The position numbers were made by a program, and so were the translations under genes. From Rhabdornis inornatus (Eukaryota > Chordata > Aves > Passeriformes > Rhabdornithidae): 64,000 nt of DNA. Below the pieces are notes generated by a model. It was not told where the DNA came from and did not search any database. It saw nothing but the letters and a program-made list of their open reading frames with translations. This document shows, one piece after another, positions 62,301 to 64,000 of the stretch. The stretch covers positions 1,131,003-1,195,002 of the forward strand of contig VWZS01006721.1 in assembly GCA_013397075.1 (NCBI GenBank), read 5' to 3'. Numbering within the stretch: the stretch's first letter is position 1; each line of letters opens with the position of its first letter.

Positions 62301-64000
62301 GCACAGCAAATTTGGCCCAAGAAGTACACCTGAAATTTCACTTCCCTTGACCTGAAGTGCATCAACATCAAAGCGTGCACCAAGTCCTCCTGGAAATCCT
62401 ACCAGCCTATCCCAGCTGAGCAGCAACTGAACAAATTTCTTCCAGCCACCACACAGATCTGGGATTTTCTTCCAGTTATGTGATTTCATAAAGGTATCAC
62501 ACAGGCTGGAAGCAAAATGTCCAGGCAGCCCCTCTGCCAGACCATGAACTGAGTCCCATACTCATCTGAAATACTCATTAAATAAAACTATACTAACATT
62601 GGCCTCTTTGTCCATGGGTGGTCAGGAAATAATGAGTTAAAGCTCGAAGTAGCCCTGACTTCTCATTTGCTTATCTTAGTGGTCATCAGTTGGTCATTAC
62701 TGGTGGAGACAGAGACTCATAATGCATCCCTGTAATGCAACACTGGCTGCGCATTTCCACATTGTCCTACCCTTACGAGGGATTCATGGCACACAATAAC
62801 AGTGTAATCTCAGGCCATATATTCACAGATATCCCCCCTGTAAAATAAAAACAAATAGGAAGTTAATCCCTGTGAAATGGCACTCCATGAACAGAGCTGG
62901 TAAAGGGGGAACAAATGTCCCTTTCCCTCCTTCTCTTTGCAGCCTTTCCTCAGGACCCACCTGCTCTTCATTACACATAAGTAAAATTAATTCCTACTCT
63001 TGTATTCCTACTAATGAAGCTTCTCAGAGCAGCTCAGAATTACAAACATTTACATAATGGCTTAATTTTTAGAATCAATTAGAAATTTTTAAGTAGTTTT
63101 TCCACCGCCAAAGCTCTGCACCAAGCCAGGTGCTTTGCAAGCCTCCCTTGCAACTGCATGAGAGCTTCCTTTGACTTGCAGAAGGCAGGCAGCACTCCTT
63201 TGGCTTTAAAATCCATCAAATTACAAATATAATGGCTGCATAATCAAATTCATTGCCTTGATGGTTCAGCAGAAGTTTCACCAGATTTAAATCAAATTTG
63301 GGGGGGAAAGAAAAAACCATCCCAAAAGAAAACACACAAAAACAAGCCCACCCCACAGCAACAGTGAAGTTTTTTATAAAATAAAAAACACTTTTTCTCT
63401 AGCTCCCCCAGACTTTGGAGTGCAACCTTTTTTTGCATGTTTCCTAAGGAAGTGAGAGCAATGCAACCACTCTTTTTTGGATCTCTTTTAATTGTCTTCA
63501 CTCCCTCTCCTGTGCCTCTGAATCCGGGGGCTCTTTTCAATCATATTTGAAAGAAGGGCAGAAAGATAAATTGTTTTTTTTTATGATTTGTGGACATTGG
63601 CAGCTGGACAGAAGAAGAGGTGCCAATCAAATTGCTGCCTAGGGAAAGTCAGGTAAAATTCAGCTGTTGGACTCAACTTGAAAGTGGATGGGTAACTAAT
63701 TAGTAGAGGCAAGTAAAAAAAAAACAAAACAACTAATGTTTCCCAGAAAACGAAAACAACAGGATTAAACAGAACAGCAACTATGACACACTGCACACAA
63801 AGTCTCATGTTAAAATCATCTTGAGTGCCATAACCCAACTCAGAAAACCAGGTTCCCTGCAGCTCCAAGTGATGCTGTTCTGTGCTGGGAAGCCTGGCTG
63901 TGCAGCTCTCCCTCCTTCCAGGAAGGTTTTATTACAAAGACATTTATCAGTATGCAAGAAGCAGCAGAGATGACATTTTCTCCTCCTCCCTGCTTCTTCC
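59351..64000. other. Unique sequence, no gene seen
   Basis: No recognised gene or interspersed repeat. A second CpG-retaining patch lies at 60130-60470 (seven CpGs). The 203-codon plus frame 61149-61760, the longest in the window, has no domain and overlaps minus-strand frames. A13 lies near 59908. AT-rich 63040-63290 has several ATTA/TAAT words. Confidence 0.5.

Overview
This is vertebrate, almost certainly avian, non-coding nuclear DNA. The bird assignment rests on the repeats: three copies of CR1, the dominant avian LINE, two long terminal repeats (LTRs) of the ERVL-type family whose sense strand opens near 'ggttttggctgggatagag', and one LTR of the GC-rich family that opens 'tgtactgggtttgcatgg'. 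I recall the last family best from songbirds and other Neoaves. CpG is sparse, base composition is AT-leaning, homopolymer and microsatellite tracts are frequent, and there are no bacterial-style genes or operons. I recognise no intact protein-coding gene, tRNA, rRNA, snRNA or CRISPR array. Nearly all open reading frames lack family features and fit chance. The window is best read as intergenic DNA or part of a long intron.

Layout. 0-10 kb: mostly unique sequence with a 65-bp CR1 tail (691-755), a minus-strand CR1 with a large internal deletion (4208-4625), a short solo ERVL-type LTR still flanked by a perfect 5-bp duplication (6085-6251), an A/C-rich tract (8022-8135) and a 5' LTR segment (9608-10275). 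10-26 kb: unique sequence, including an AT-rich stretch rich in homeodomain/POU-like motifs (18580-19060). 26.4-31.4 kb: a GC-rich, protein-like block preceded by a splice-acceptor-like sequence and ending in an A-rich tail (26445-27006), a near full-length minus-strand LTR (28659-29230), and a decayed CR1 reverse-transcriptase end (about 30700-31435). 34.4 kb: a 160-nt tract made only of A and C containing an exact 38-nt repeat. 34.6-64 kb: mostly unique, with CpG-retaining blocks at 43860-44680, 58850-59350 and 60130-60470 that are candidate conserved regulatory elements, a G-quadruplex motif, a 35-nt alternating purine/pyrimidine run, and a 22-bp tandem duplication.

No set of genes works together here. 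The transposon copies are all broken or reduced to LTRs. I found no convincing undescribed system; the most useful follow-ups are the 26.4-27.0 kb block, the CpG-retaining segment around 44 kb, and the A/C-only tract at 34.4 kb. Family assignments come from remembered consensus features, not from a database search.
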